Shown here one piece after another: positions 24,168 to 33,225 of a stretch of DNA of 64,000 nucleotides (the first letter of the stretch is position 1; every line of letters starts with the position of its first letter). The position numbers and the translations under genes are program-made. The notes under the pieces were generated by a model that worked only from the letters and a program-made list of their open reading frames with translations, did no database searches and was not told the DNA's origin. The DNA lies in contig NZ_FRDK01000009.1 in NCBI RefSeq assembly GCF_900143245.1, forward strand, positions 62,001 through 126,000. Reading direction: 5' to 3'. The DNA comes from Flavobacterium fryxellicola. Its GTDB lineage: Bacteria > Bacteroidota > Bacteroidia > Flavobacteriales > Flavobacteriaceae.

Positions 24168-25042
24168 TATATGATTTCACAAAAAACAATGAAAAGATAT
24201 TTCCGATTGAAAAGATGTGTCAGGTTTTAGTGGTAAGTTCCAGTGGGTTTTACAGATGGAAAAACAAAATTATTTCAAATAGAATTCATAGAATGAACCA
24301 TATAAAAGAAAAAATAACTTCAATTTATTTTGAATCCAAACAACGATATGGTAGCCCCAGAATAACCATCGAATTACAAAGTTTAGGTTATGCAATTTCA
24401 AGAATAACTGTAGCAAAATACATGAAACAAATGGCTTTAAGAAGTAAATTAAGTAAGAAATTTAAAGTAACAACTGATTCAAAACATAATTATTTGACAG
24501 TTGAAAATGTTTTAAACAGAGAATTTAAACCAACATTACCGTCAAAAGTTTGGGTATCAGACATTACTTATATCCATACAAAAGAAGGATTTTTATACCT
24601 AACAACAGTTATAGATTTATATGATAGAAAAATAATAGGTTGGAGTTTAAGTAGTACAATGAGTACTCAAGACACTATATTATCGGCTTGGCGAATGGCA
24701 ATTCGAAACAGAACTGTGCACGCAGGATTAATATTTCATTCCGATAGAGGGGTTCAGTATGCTAATAATAAATTTGCACGTGTTCTGAATTCGTATAAAA
24801 AAATTACTCGAAGTATGTCCAGAATAGGCAATTGTTGGGACAATGCTGTAGCAGAAAGTTTCTTTAAATCATTAAAAACCGAATTGATTTATGGTAACAA
24901 GCTCATGACTTAAGAACAAATGAAATTAGAAATCTTTGAGTACATCGAAATTTGGTATAATAAAAAAAGAAGGCACTCAGCCTTAAATTATAAAAACATT
25001 GACGAATTTAACAATCAATTTAATTACAAAAATGTCGCTTAA
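24164..25042 (+). pseudogene. IS3 orfB transposase pseudogene
   Basis: An OrfB with HTH_21 (YGSPRITIELQSLGYAIS) and an integrase core: D in WVSDITYIHT, D in IFHSDRGVQY, E in DNAVAESFFKSLK. A TAA at 24911-24913 cuts it after GNKLMT. The same frame continues as EQMKLEIFEYIEIWYNKKRR, then HSALNY, to a stop at 25042. One nonsense mutation therefore removes the last 43 residues. Confidence 0.85.
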
Positions 25043-25054
25043 CTTAATCTCCAT

Positions 25055-25473
25055 TATTTATTTTGCATATCGAGGTCGCTTTTGCAAAACCTATGGAGTT
25101 AAAGGCTACATCTGCGTCATTTTGAGTAAATTCATCCACGTAGCGAGCTGGAGAAGTTTCTTCTTCAAGTTGTACGTGCATGTCTATCCAACCAGGCATA
25201 GCCGTTTTGGTTTGCACGTTGATGACTTTATCTACCAGGATTTATAGGATTTATAAAACCGTCTTGAATGGCTTTAATACTTTTATTAGAAACTATTATG
25301 GTTTTATTAGTCAGGACTTTTCCGGTTTTGGTATCTATAATTTTACCACATTGAATATACGTATCTTGCGCCAATAAAATTGTGCTACTAAGGAGCAGCA
25401 TAAGCATTAATCTGTTTTTTATAATGGTTTGATTTATTTTTAAAGGTATGAAAAATAGTATATTAACCAACAT
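25055..25473 (-). pseudogene. Amidohydrolase pseudogene, truncated by IS
   Basis: The minus strand begins with a signal peptide (LMLMLLLSSTILLAQ) and an amidohydrolase N-terminus (GKIIDTKTGKVLTNKTIIVS). After KSIKAIQDGF the frame shifts near 25240. It resumes in another frame as KTAMPGWIDMHVQLEEETSP and NDADVAFNSIGFAKAT, then ends at the decayed IS3. The family's metal site HxH is HVQ here. Truncation, frameshift and a lost ligand mark it as dead. Confidence 0.7.
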
Positions 25474-25765
25474 TTCTAATTTTATTTCCTCTTATCCCGC
25501 GCTAATTGTTTTCTAAAGGAAAATTAAAAGGACTTTGATCTCGATAACGGAAAAAAATAGTATCGAGCAAAATTTGTAATTTGATTATGAAGCAAAATCA
25601 GGGAAAACCATAAAAAACGGAAGGATTTATGGGCATTTTGAGACATTAGCACTTGATAAATTTTGTGCGTTGCAAAAATGACTAACGTAGTGGCAGTACT
25701 CTAATTACCACTCTATAAATGTCACCTACCAACTAAAAATAGTAAAAATTAAAAGCTTAGATGTT

Positions 25766-26296
25766 ATGAAAAAAGTACTATTTATGATGATTTTATTATC
25801 TTCAATAAACTCCAAGATCATTTTTGATTTTGATAAAAATTCAGATATTAGAGACTGGATTGTTGTTGATGACGTTGTGATGGGAGGCAGATCAATCAGT
25901 ACATTTAAGTTAAATGAAGATGGTTTTGGTGTTTTCGAAGGCAGCGTATCATTGGATAATAATGGAGGCTTTTCATCTGTTCGTTATAGGTTTCAAAAAG
26001 CAGAATTAAAGCAATTCACTAGTATAGTCGTTAAACTTCGGGGTGATGGCAAAGAATATCAATTGAGAATAAAATCCAATTATAGCGATTTTTACTCCTA
26101 TATAATGCCCTTTTCAACTTCAGGTGAATGGCAAGAAATAAAAATACCCTTAAAAGACATGTACCCTTCTTGGCGTGGAAGAAGGCTCAAGCAATCTAAT
26201 TTTTCGGAAGATTTTATCGAAGAAATTACTTTTTTAATTGGAAACAAGAAAAATGAAAATTTCAAACTACTGATCGATAAAATAGAGCTAGAATAA
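25766..26296 (+). CDS. CIA30-like carbohydrate-binding-fold protein
   Basis: 176 aa: a short hydrophobic N-terminus (MKKVLFMMILLSSINS), then the CIA30/NADH:ubiquinone oxidoreductase assembly-factor pattern IIFDFDKNSDIRDWIVVDDV, VMGGRSISTF, FEGSVSLDNNGGFSSVRYRF, LRGDGKEYQLRI and the C-terminal FKLLIDKIELE. Bacterial members are single-domain beta-sandwich proteins of unclear role, probably binding a ligand or protein. It is a lone gene, with 292 nt of AT-rich sequence upstream in which nothing is recognised. Confidence 0.8.
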   Translation: MKKVLFMMILLSSINSKIIFDFDKNSDIRDWIVVDDVVMGGRSISTFKLNEDGFGVFEGSVSLDNNGGFSSVRYRFQKAELKQFTSIVVKLRGDGKEYQLRIKSNYSDFYSYIMPFSTSGEWQEIKIPLKDMYPSWRGRRLKQSNFSEDFIEEITFLIGNKKNENFKLLIDKIELE

Positions 26297-26754
26297 AACG
26301 TAGAAACTGAAATTTTGACGAGTTTGTAAAACAAGAAAGGACGCCGTTAAAACTTATTCTTATTCAAAATGTATTTTGTAATACCAACTAATACGAAGAG
26401 AAAGTCCATCGTACAGTATAACTATTTAGAATTTTAGGTGTCGGTGGAATGCTTTTCATACATAGTGATAATAAACGAAAAACGCAATTAGTAATACTAA
26501 AAACAATCCTTTACGTTGCTAAATACGGGCATTTAATTAGTTACTGCAGCAGTATTGTTAACGTACCACGTTAGCACGACCAACTTTATAGTATTGTAGT
26601 AAGTTTGTCGATTTCCATCGTGACTAATTATATAAATCCTTATGAAATTAGATACAAAAAACTATTTTTTGAGTATCTACAGCTAAAGAACCAAGGTATA
26701 AACTAGAACATTATCAAAAAAATAAAAGGGAGCATACGCTCCCTTGTTAATTTA
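26297..26754. other. Intergenic region with TAACGT palindrome
   Basis: No gene is recognised. It contains a palindrome TAACGT-ACC-ACGTTA (26559-26573) and a TAAGTTTG box near 26602 that faces no plus-strand gene. At the right end is the terminator of the leftward lipoprotein gene. Confidence 0.35.
26721..26745 (-). terminator. Terminator of the lipoprotein gene
   Basis: On the minus strand, AAGGGAGC-GTAT-GCTCCCTT is followed by TTATTTTTTTG, about 10 nt past the stop at 26755. Confidence 0.85.
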
Positions 26755-27231
26755 TTATTTTTCAACACAATCCACTTCGGAAAATTTATATTTTACTCGC
26801 TCAAAATCGATCGGCTCTCCTTTTACAAAGTGCGAAGCTCCCATCGTGATTTGTATTTGTCCATTCCCTAAAATCAGCTCATTCCCTCTCTTTAAGAAGG
26901 CCATTGGATTCTTAAATGTTTTTTCTTTATTAGCACCTTGGATAAAAGTATAGCTAGCAAATAAGGTATCACCTCTAAATTCTCCTATAATTTCACCTAC
27001 CTTTTTCGGCATAGTAGCAATTGCCATGACCATATCACCTGTTATTTCTCCATCTTTGAACGTGTTAATTTTCAAATCAAGCGTGTCTTTTTCATAAACC
27101 GCTTTATAGCACTGTTCGCTTACTAGCTCTTTGGCTTCCTTAGCTTCAATGATTTTTTCACTTTGATTATTTTTACAACTTCCGAGTCCAATACAAGTCA
27201 ATAGCAAACAAAAAAGGCTTAGATTTTTCAT
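26755..27231 (-). CDS. Hypothetical lipoprotein
   Basis: 158 aa, with a lipoprotein signal peptide (MKNLSLFCLLLTCIGLGSC, lipobox LGSC). The mature part is a small beta-rich domain: CYKAVYEKDTLDLKINTFKD, then GEITGDMVMAIATMPKK, GEFRGDTLFASYTF. This resembles C-type-lysozyme-inhibitor/MliC-like or generic Bacteroidota lipoproteins, but I cannot name a family. It is a single gene with its own terminator. Confidence 0.75.
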   Translation of the reverse strand: MKNLSLFCLLLTCIGLGSCKNNQSEKIIEAKEAKELVSEQCYKAVYEKDTLDLKINTFKDGEITGDMVMAIATMPKKVGEIIGEFRGDTLFASYTFIQGANKEKTFKNPMAFLKRGNELILGNGQIQITMGASHFVKGEPIDFERVKYKFSEVDCVEK

Positions 27232-27433
27232 AATAGTTTTTATTAGTTAATAATTTTGGCAATAGCCAATGCTAATTTACAGATTAATAACGTGTATTGC
27301 TATAGATTTGATATAAAAATTTAGGGAAATTCCCTTAAAAAGAGGCATTCAGTGTGATTACACAAGAACTGCTAAGACACAAAATATTTTTCTTTTGTCG
27401 TGTTTAAAACATAAACTGTCAGGAAATAAGTTT

Positions 27434-27445
27434 TTAGACGTCTAA
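27434..27445. promoter_or_regulatory. Perfect 12-bp palindrome upstream of rhodanese gene
   Basis: TTAGACGTCTAA is fully self-complementary and lies 28 nt before the ATG at 27474, where a repressor would overlap the promoter. It is a candidate operator for the rightward operon starting with the rhodanese. Confidence 0.35.
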
Positions 27446-27473
27446 TAAATTAGATATCTTTATAAAAAAAATC

Positions 27474-27968
27474 ATGCGCTTCTATATCTATTTTATTAGC
27501 TTTCTTTTTTCAGTTGCTTTGTCTGCACAAAACAGCATTCCACAAGTTTTGAAAAAACTCAATCAAGAGACAGTACCTTATATAAAAGTGGATGAACTTA
27601 AATACAAAAAAAATCTAGTTTTTTTGGACGCTAGAGAACCTAAAGAATTTAACGTTAGTCATATCAAAAATGCCATTCCTGTGGGCTTTGACCATTTTAA
27701 GTCCAACACTGTTACTTCAACTGTTAAAGATAAAAGTGCAACTATTATTGTTTATTGTTCTATTGGTGTTCGCAGCGAAAAAATTGGTGAAAAACTTCTC
27801 AAAATGGGATATAAAAATGTCTACAATTTGTATGGTGGCATTTTTGAATATAAAAATTCTGGCAGAAAAGTAGTAAATAACCAAAATAAAGTGACCGACA
27901 GCATACACGCTTATAATAAGGCATGGAGTATTTATCTAACAAAAGGAATTAAGGTTTATGAAAACTGA
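27474..27968 (+). CDS. Exported rhodanese-domain protein
   Basis: 164 aa: signal peptide (FYIYFISFLFSVALSAQN) and one rhodanese domain with DAREPKEFNVSHIKNAIPVG and the active-site loop CSIGVRS (C95-R100). It probably acts as a periplasmic sulfur or thiol transferase. It overlaps the following TIGR04282-type gene by 11 nt, so the two are translationally coupled. The pairing of a rhodanese with TIGR04282/TIGR04283 transferases recurs in flavobacteria. Confidence 0.88.
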   Translation: MRFYIYFISFLFSVALSAQNSIPQVLKKLNQETVPYIKVDELKYKKNLVFLDAREPKEFNVSHIKNAIPVGFDHFKSNTVTSTVKDKSATIIVYCSIGVRSEKIGEKLLKMGYKNVYNLYGGIFEYKNSGRKVVNNQNKVTDSIHAYNKAWSIYLTKGIKVYEN

Positions 27969-28569
27969 TGCACTTATAATTTTTACCCGTAATCCTGAAT
28001 TAGGAAAAGTAAAAACTAGACTTGCGAAAACTATTGGCGACGAAAAAGCATTAGCTGTTTACACCGATTTGCTGTTGCATACCAAGAACGAAACACATTC
28101 TATCAACTGTGATAAATTTGTATTTTATGATGCTGCTATTGTTAAAGAGGATATTTGGTCAGAGGATTTTTATCATAAAAAAAGGCAAGCCAGCGGTGAT
28201 CTAGGACAACGAATGCAGGATGCCTTTGATTCTCTTTTTGAAATGGGCTATCAGAACTGCATTATTATAGGTAGTGATTTATTTGACTTAAAAGCAACGC
28301 TTATTGAAAATGCCTATAAAAAACTTCTAGATCATGATGTAGTAATAGGGCCTGCTGAAGATGGCGGTTATTATTTATTAGGATTAAAGAAAAATAACAC
28401 TCTTATTTTCCAAAATAAAGACTGGGGAACAAGTACTGTTTTTGAAGCGACAATTAGAGATTTAGAAACTCTAAAAGTTTGTCTTTTGGATTCTTTAAAT
28501 GATATTGATACCTTTGATGACTTAGAGCGAAGCTCTTATGATTGGGCCAAGTTAAACCTTGCCTTGTAA
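27958..28569 (+). CDS. TIGR04282-type glycosyltransferase (DUF2064)
   Basis: 203 aa. The nucleotidyl/glycosyltransferase A fold is shown by LIIFTRNPELGKVKTRLAKT, DLGQRMQDAF, IIIGSDLFDLKATLI, VVIGPAEDGGYYLLGLKK and a C-terminal NDIDTFDDL. This family was first described as rSAM/selenodomain-associated transferase 1 and is also named in arsenosugar biosynthesis. The substrate is unknown here. It overlaps the rhodanese gene. The conserved GKVKTRL loop is intact, unlike the paralogue at 50273. Confidence 0.88.
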   Translation: MKTDALIIFTRNPELGKVKTRLAKTIGDEKALAVYTDLLLHTKNETHSINCDKFVFYDAAIVKEDIWSEDFYHKKRQASGDLGQRMQDAFDSLFEMGYQNCIIIGSDLFDLKATLIENAYKKLLDHDVVIGPAEDGGYYLLGLKKNNTLIFQNKDWGTSTVFEATIRDLETLKVCLLDSLNDIDTFDDLERSSYDWAKLNLAL

Positions 28570-28640
28570 AGAAGAATGATTGAAAAAAGTTAATTAAACG
28601 GTGCAACAATTAGCACCAACAAAACAATTGCATCCCACAA

Positions 28641-29513
28641 ATGGAAAAATACATTGACATATTTCTAAATTCCTATAGCGGTTATTTAGAGTATCTGAAA
28701 AACGAAATTTTATACTGGAAGTGGGATAACTATTTTTATGGACTAATTGCCATTTCTTTGATCGTATGGTTACTTGAAATCGTTTTTCCTTGGAGAAAAC
28801 AACAAGCCATTTTCCGAAAAGATTTCTGGCTGGATGTCTTTTATCTATTTTTTAATTTTTTCTTACTCAATTTGATTCTACTTATTGCTCTATCTAATGT
28901 AATGGAGCAGTTTATAAATGACATTCTGAACGTATTTGGACTACAACTGATGTCTATTCAGCTTTTTTCTATATCTGAGTTACCTAAACCCTTGGCATTA
29001 TTGGTGTTTTTCATCATTAGCGATTTTATTCAATGGAATGTTCACCGTTTACTCCATTATGTTCCTTTCTTATGGAAAATACATAAAACCCACCACAGTG
29101 TGAAGGAAATGGGTTTTGCAGCGCATTTTAGATACAATTGGATGGAACCTTTAGTCTATAAATCAATATTATACATTCCGATTATTCTTATAGGTGGTAT
29201 AAATCTTCAAGATGTATTTATCGTCCATTTCATTTCGATTGCCATAGGTCATTTGAACCACGCAAATGTAGGCTGGGACTACGGTTTTTTAAAATATATC
29301 TTTAACAACCCCAAAATGCACATTTGGCATCACAGTAAAAAAATGCCAAATAAATATGGCGCCAACTTTGGAATTTCACTAAGCATATGGGACTATATAT
29401 TCAAAACTAACTACATCCCTTCAGACGGAAGAGACATCGAACTTGGTTTTGACGATGAAAATGAGTTTCCAAAGGATTTTATCAAGCAAGAAATCTATCC
29501 CTTTAAAAAATAA
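28641..29513 (+). CDS. Sterol desaturase/fatty acid hydroxylase family protein
   Basis: A 290-aa integral membrane di-iron enzyme. Several transmembrane segments carry the histidine clusters HRLLH (with FIQWNVHRLLHYV), HKTHH, HLNHAN and HIWHHSK, the usual eight-His arrangement. It oxidises or desaturates a lipid; the substrate cannot be read from sequence. It lies 71 nt after the TIGR04282-type gene and ahead of the DUF547 gene, in a recurrent envelope or lipid-modification cluster. Confidence 0.88.
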   Translation: MEKYIDIFLNSYSGYLEYLKNEILYWKWDNYFYGLIAISLIVWLLEIVFPWRKQQAIFRKDFWLDVFYLFFNFFLLNLILLIALSNVMEQFINDILNVFGLQLMSIQLFSISELPKPLALLVFFIISDFIQWNVHRLLHYVPFLWKIHKTHHSVKEMGFAAHFRYNWMEPLVYKSILYIPIILIGGINLQDVFIVHFISIAIGHLNHANVGWDYGFLKYIFNNPKMHIWHHSKKMPNKYGANFGISLSIWDYIFKTNYIPSDGRDIELGFDDENEFPKDFIKQEIYPFKK

Positions 29514-29578
29514 TTACTATTTCTTGTCAGGAACGAGGTTGATAACTGTCAAAATTGTATAATTTAAAATTAGTACCG

Positions 29579-30337
29579 ATGAAAAAATATTTTTTAACCC
29601 TACTTCTATTGCCACTGCTTTCCTGTGGAAAAAATAAAAATAATCCTGAAATTCCAACTGCCGCATACCAAACTACAGTTACAGCAGCTGCTCCGGATAT
29701 CAATCATGCTAAATGGAATGTTTTATTGCAAAAAAATGTTACTAAAAATGGAACTGTAAATTACAAAGGATTTCAAAAAGACAGCAAAGAGCTAAAGTTG
29801 TACCTAAACGAATTATCGGCAAATGTTCCGTCAAAATCCTGGTCTAAAAATGCAATTCTTGCTTATTGGATCAATGCGTATAATGCGTATACGGTACAAT
29901 TAATTTTAGAGAACTATCCAACCAAAAGCATCAAGGATATTAGTGATCCATGGGGTAAAAAATTCTTTTCTTTGGGAAACAAAAAATACAGTTTAGAAGA
30001 AATCGAACATGAAATCCTGCGGAAAATGGACGAACCCAGAATTCATTTCGCCATCAATTGTGCCTCTTTTTCTTGTCCTAATTTGCGAAATGAAGCTTAT
30101 ACTGAGGCAAAATTAGAGCAGCAGTTAACAGCTGTAGCAAAAAGTTTTATCAATGACAAAACTAAAAATACTATAACAGCAAATAAAATTGAAATCTCTA
30201 AAATATTTGATTGGTTTTCCGGTGACTTTAAGAAAAAAGGTTCTGTTATTACTTTTTTAAACCAATACAGCACAGTAAAAATCAGCAGTAAAGCAAAAAT
30301 AAATTACAAAGACTACAATTGGAGTTTGAATGAATAA
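29579..30337 (+). CDS. DUF547 lipoprotein
   Basis: 252 aa from the ATG at 29579 (MKKYFLTLLLLPLLSCGKNK, lipobox LLSC). The frame extends 8 codons upstream from a TTG, but only this start gives a normal lipoprotein signal. The DUF547 pattern is complete: WINAYNAYTVQLIL, SIKDI, FSLGNKKYSLEEIEHEIL, RIHFAINCASFSCPNLRNEA. These proteins resemble papain-fold/transglutaminase-like domains (Cys in NCAS.SCP). It overlaps the TIGR04283-type gene by 8 nt. Confidence 0.88.
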   Translation: MKKYFLTLLLLPLLSCGKNKNNPEIPTAAYQTTVTAAAPDINHAKWNVLLQKNVTKNGTVNYKGFQKDSKELKLYLNELSANVPSKSWSKNAILAYWINAYNAYTVQLILENYPTKSIKDISDPWGKKFFSLGNKKYSLEEIEHEILRKMDEPRIHFAINCASFSCPNLRNEAYTEAKLEQQLTAVAKSFINDKTKNTITANKIEISKIFDWFSGDFKKKGSVITFLNQYSTVKISSKAKINYKDYNWSLNE

Positions 30338-31022
30338 AATTTCGATCATTATCCCCATTTTTAATGAAGTCAATAGCATAAGCAAATTGCTGTTACATCT
30401 TGAAAACAAGGTATTCCAAAAAGAGGCAATCGAAATAATCGTTGTTGATGGCGGTAGTACAGATGGCTCTCAATATAGATTACATACAAATTTCAATATA
30501 AGATTAATTGAAGTAGGCAAAGGAAGATCAAAACAAATGAATGCAGGAGCTAAAGCAGCAACTGGTAACATTCTCTATTTTTTGCATTGTGATAGTTTTC
30601 CTCCACAACATTTTGACCAGATCATTACTACTACGGTACAAAAAGGGAATCTGGCAGGCTGTTTCCGACTAAAATTTGATTACGATCATCCCCTTTTAAT
30701 GGTTTCACAGTGGTTCACTCGATTCAATCATATTTCCTGCCGCGGCGGAGACCAATCCTTATTTATAACTAAAAATTTGTTTGAGGAAATAAAAGGTTTT
30801 GATGAACACTTTATCATTTATGAAGATAACGAAATCATTTCGAGGCTTTACACCAAAAAACAATTTGTAGTAATTCCAGATTGTGTTGTTACTTCAGCCA
30901 GAAGATACCGCGAAAATGGCGTCTGGCGTTTGCAATTCCATTTTGGCATCATTCATCTTAAACGCCGATTAGGTCATTCTGCTGAAAGTATGCTTCAATA
31001 TTATAAAAAGCATATCATATAA
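30330..31022 (+). CDS. TIGR04283-type glycosyltransferase family 2
   Basis: A 230-aa GT-A enzyme: ISIIIPIFNEVNSI, EIIVVDGGSTDGS, GRSKQMNAGAKAATG, LHCDSFPP, and FRLKFDYDHPLL with CRGGDQSLF. It matches TIGR04283 (rSAM/selenodomain-associated transferase 2; arsenosugar biosynthesis glycosyltransferase). With the TIGR04282 gene it makes the usual pair. The ArsM methyltransferase and ArsS radical-SAM genes expected for arsenosugars are not in this window. Confidence 0.9.
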   Translation: MNKISIIIPIFNEVNSISKLLLHLENKVFQKEAIEIIVVDGGSTDGSQYRLHTNFNIRLIEVGKGRSKQMNAGAKAATGNILYFLHCDSFPPQHFDQIITTTVQKGNLAGCFRLKFDYDHPLLMVSQWFTRFNHISCRGGDQSLFITKNLFEEIKGFDEHFIIYEDNEIISRLYTKKQFVVIPDCVVTSARRYRENGVWRLQFHFGIIHLKRRLGHSAESMLQYYKKHII

Positions 31023-31084
31023 GTTTACCTTATAAAATATTACACAGCATAAAAACAACAACTACAATAATTAAGTAATTCATA

Positions 31085-31840
31085 ATGAAAAAAATTGCCC
31101 TCACTTTATCCTTTGCCATCCTTATGCTTGTTGGATGTAAATCAAATGAAGAAAACATGAAATTTGCGGACAAAGTGGAGAAAGCGCACCATAAACAAGA
31201 ATTTTTAGCTAAAGAGGCAGTGCAGTTTGATCTAAAATTAGCTTTTGGAGGTACAGAAAAAATGGATGCCAAATTCACGATTCTTACCAATTCCACAAAG
31301 GGAATGATTGAGTATAAAAATGGAGCTAAAATCATTTTTGATCAAGATAAAGTATTTTATTCGTCAACAATTCCAAATGAGGAGTCTGTTCGATTTGATG
31401 CGTTTACTTGGGGATATTTTTTCCTTTTTCCTTATAAATTAACGGATCCAGGCACAATCTGGAATACGTATGATAATAAAGAAAAAGAGCAACAAAAATA
31501 TCTCACTGAAAAGCTAACTTTTAAATCGGGAACTGGCGACGCACCTGATGACTGGTATGTGGTTTATTCCGATAAAAAGACAAATTTACTTGAAAAAGCG
31601 GCTTATATTGTTACATTAAAGGCGGATAAAGAAGATGCCGAGAAAAATCCGCATGCGATTCAATATTTAAACTATAAAAAAGTGGATGGTATTCCTATCG
31701 CGACCAAATGGGTTTTCTGGGGATGGGAAGAGGGAAAAGGACTTACTGAGGAATTAGGACAAGCAACGCTGACCAATATCAAATTTATCAAAGCAAATGC
31801 AGCCGATTTTGAACCTGCTGCTGATTTTAAAACAAAATAA
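31085..31840 (+). CDS. DUF6503-like lipoprotein
   Basis: A 251-aa lipoprotein (MKKIALTLSFAILMLVGC). The mature part is beta-rich with KVEKAHHKQEFLAKEAVQFD, GTEKMDAKFTILTNSTKGMI, then DAFTWGYFFLFPYKLTDPGT and YKKVDGIPIATKWVFWGW. I recall this as the DUF6503 family of Bacteroidota. It is probably a periplasmic or outer-membrane LolA-like lipid or ligand carrier, but that is inference. It stands 62 nt after the TIGR04283 gene. Confidence 0.75.
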   Translation: MKKIALTLSFAILMLVGCKSNEENMKFADKVEKAHHKQEFLAKEAVQFDLKLAFGGTEKMDAKFTILTNSTKGMIEYKNGAKIIFDQDKVFYSSTIPNEESVRFDAFTWGYFFLFPYKLTDPGTIWNTYDNKEKEQQKYLTEKLTFKSGTGDAPDDWYVVYSDKKTNLLEKAAYIVTLKADKEDAEKNPHAIQYLNYKKVDGIPIATKWVFWGWEEGKGLTEELGQATLTNIKFIKANAADFEPAADFKTK

Positions 31841-31928
31841 ACTAAGTCTTCTTTCATTTTAAAGTACTAATTTTAAAGTCAGTAGTCGCCTCCTTTTATT
31901 AAACAGCTAACGAACAAATTCATTTTAT

Positions 31929-33224
31929 ATGGAACATATTGTCATTATTGGTAACGGTATTGCTGGAGTTACACTCGCACAGCACATTCGAAAAAAATTG
32001 GATTCGAAAATTACTATTGTCTCCTCCGAAAATGAGTTTTTCTTCTCTCGCACCGCCTTGATGTATGTATTTATGGGTCACATGAAATGGGAACATACAC
32101 AACCTTATGAAAATGATTTTTGGAAAAAAAACAAAATTGATCTCGTCCAAGGAATAGTAACCACCGTAGTTCCTGATTCAAAAGAAATTATTTTTGAGAA
32201 CAACAACAAACTAACTTACGATAAATTAGTACTGGCTACGGGGTCAAAACCCAATAAATACGGGTGGCCGGGACAAGATTTACAAGGCGTTACTGGTCTT
32301 TATCATAAACGGGATTTAGAAGCTTTAGAAAACTGGGCGCCTAACACAAAACGTGCGGTGATCGTGGGCGGCGGTTTAATTGGTATTGAATTAGCTGAAA
32401 TGCTGCGGTCTCGCAATATCTCTGTTACTTTTTTGGTTCGGGAAAAAAGTTTTTGGGATGGCGTTTTGCCTTTCGGCGAAAGCCAAATGATCAACCGGCA
32501 CATACTGGAACATCACATCGATTTAAGATTAGATACCAATATGGTCGAAATTCTTTCCGATGAAAAAGGACATGCTAGAGCCATCGTTACCGATAAAGGA
32601 GAAACTATCGAATGTGAAATTGTTGGGCTGACCGCTGGTGTTTCCCCTAATATTGATTTTTTAAAAGATTCTGGAATTGAACTAGGAAAAGGTGTGAAAG
32701 TAAACCGTTTCTTAGAAACAAATATAAAAGATATTTATGCGATTGGCGATTGTGCGGAACAACGTGAAGCCATTGATTTACGCCGACCCATCGAAGCCGT
32801 TTGGTATACGGGCCGCATGATGGGAGAGGCACTAGCACAGACATTAACAGGAACGCGCACCGCTTATAAACCAGGACATTGGTTCAATTCGGCCAAATTT
32901 TTAGACATCGAATACCAAACCTACGGATGGGTTTGGGCTGCCGCCAAAGAAAATGAAGAGCACTTTTATTGGGAACATCAATCGGGTAAAAAAGCAATCC
33001 GAATTTCATTTGACAAAAAAGACCGTACTTTTTTAGGAATTAATACTTTTGGAATCCGCCTGCGCCATGAGTTCTTTGATAAAGTCTTGACCAACAAAGA
33101 AACGGTGGATTATGTTATGAAAAATTTAGCGAAAGCTAATTTTGATCCCGAATTTTTCAAATCACACGAAAAAGAAATCCAAAAGCAATTTAGCAGCCAC
33201 TTCGTTGGTGTAAATACAATATAA
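31929..33224 (+). CDS. NAD(P)/FAD-dependent oxidoreductase
   Basis: 431 aa. Two Rossmann motifs are present: FAD-binding IVIIGNGIAGVTLAQHI at the start and NAD(P)-binding RAVIVGGGLIGIELAEML near residue 140. Also present are LATGSKPN and the C-terminal FAD motif DIYAIGDCAEQ. This is the NADH:rubredoxin/ferredoxin-reductase-like class. It sits one base before a NapH/NosR-like 4Fe-4S membrane protein, so it probably feeds electrons to or from that partner. Confidence 0.9.
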   Translation: MEHIVIIGNGIAGVTLAQHIRKKLDSKITIVSSENEFFFSRTALMYVFMGHMKWEHTQPYENDFWKKNKIDLVQGIVTTVVPDSKEIIFENNNKLTYDKLVLATGSKPNKYGWPGQDLQGVTGLYHKRDLEALENWAPNTKRAVIVGGGLIGIELAEMLRSRNISVTFLVREKSFWDGVLPFGESQMINRHILEHHIDLRLDTNMVEILSDEKGHARAIVTDKGETIECEIVGLTAGVSPNIDFLKDSGIELGKGVKVNRFLETNIKDIYAIGDCAEQREAIDLRRPIEAVWYTGRMMGEALAQTLTGTRTAYKPGHWFNSAKFLDIEYQTYGWVWAAAKENEEHFYWEHQSGKKAIRISFDKKDRTFLGINTFGIRLRHEFFDKVLTNKETVDYVMKNLAKANFDPEFFKSHEKEIQKQFSSHFVGVNTI

Positions 33225-33225
33225 C

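Larger units (their letters stand above)
23825..25060 (+). mobile_element. Decayed IS3-family element
   Basis: Related ends ATGGAGAAAGAGTTAAG (from 23831) and the inverted ATGGAGATTAAGTTAAG (to 25054) enclose degraded orfA and orfB. Both genes carry in-frame stops, so the copy is dead. It interrupts an amidohydrolase pseudogene on its right. Exact ends are approximate, and no target duplication could be identified. Confidence 0.75.

Noticed and set aside
24999..25377. Short plus-strand frames after the decayed IS
   Set aside because: They run antisense to the recognisable amidohydrolase pseudogene.
26559..26573. TAACGT-ACC-ACGTTA palindrome as an attachment site
   Set aside because: No integrase, direct repeat or tRNA gene is associated, so it is kept only as an intergenic palindrome.
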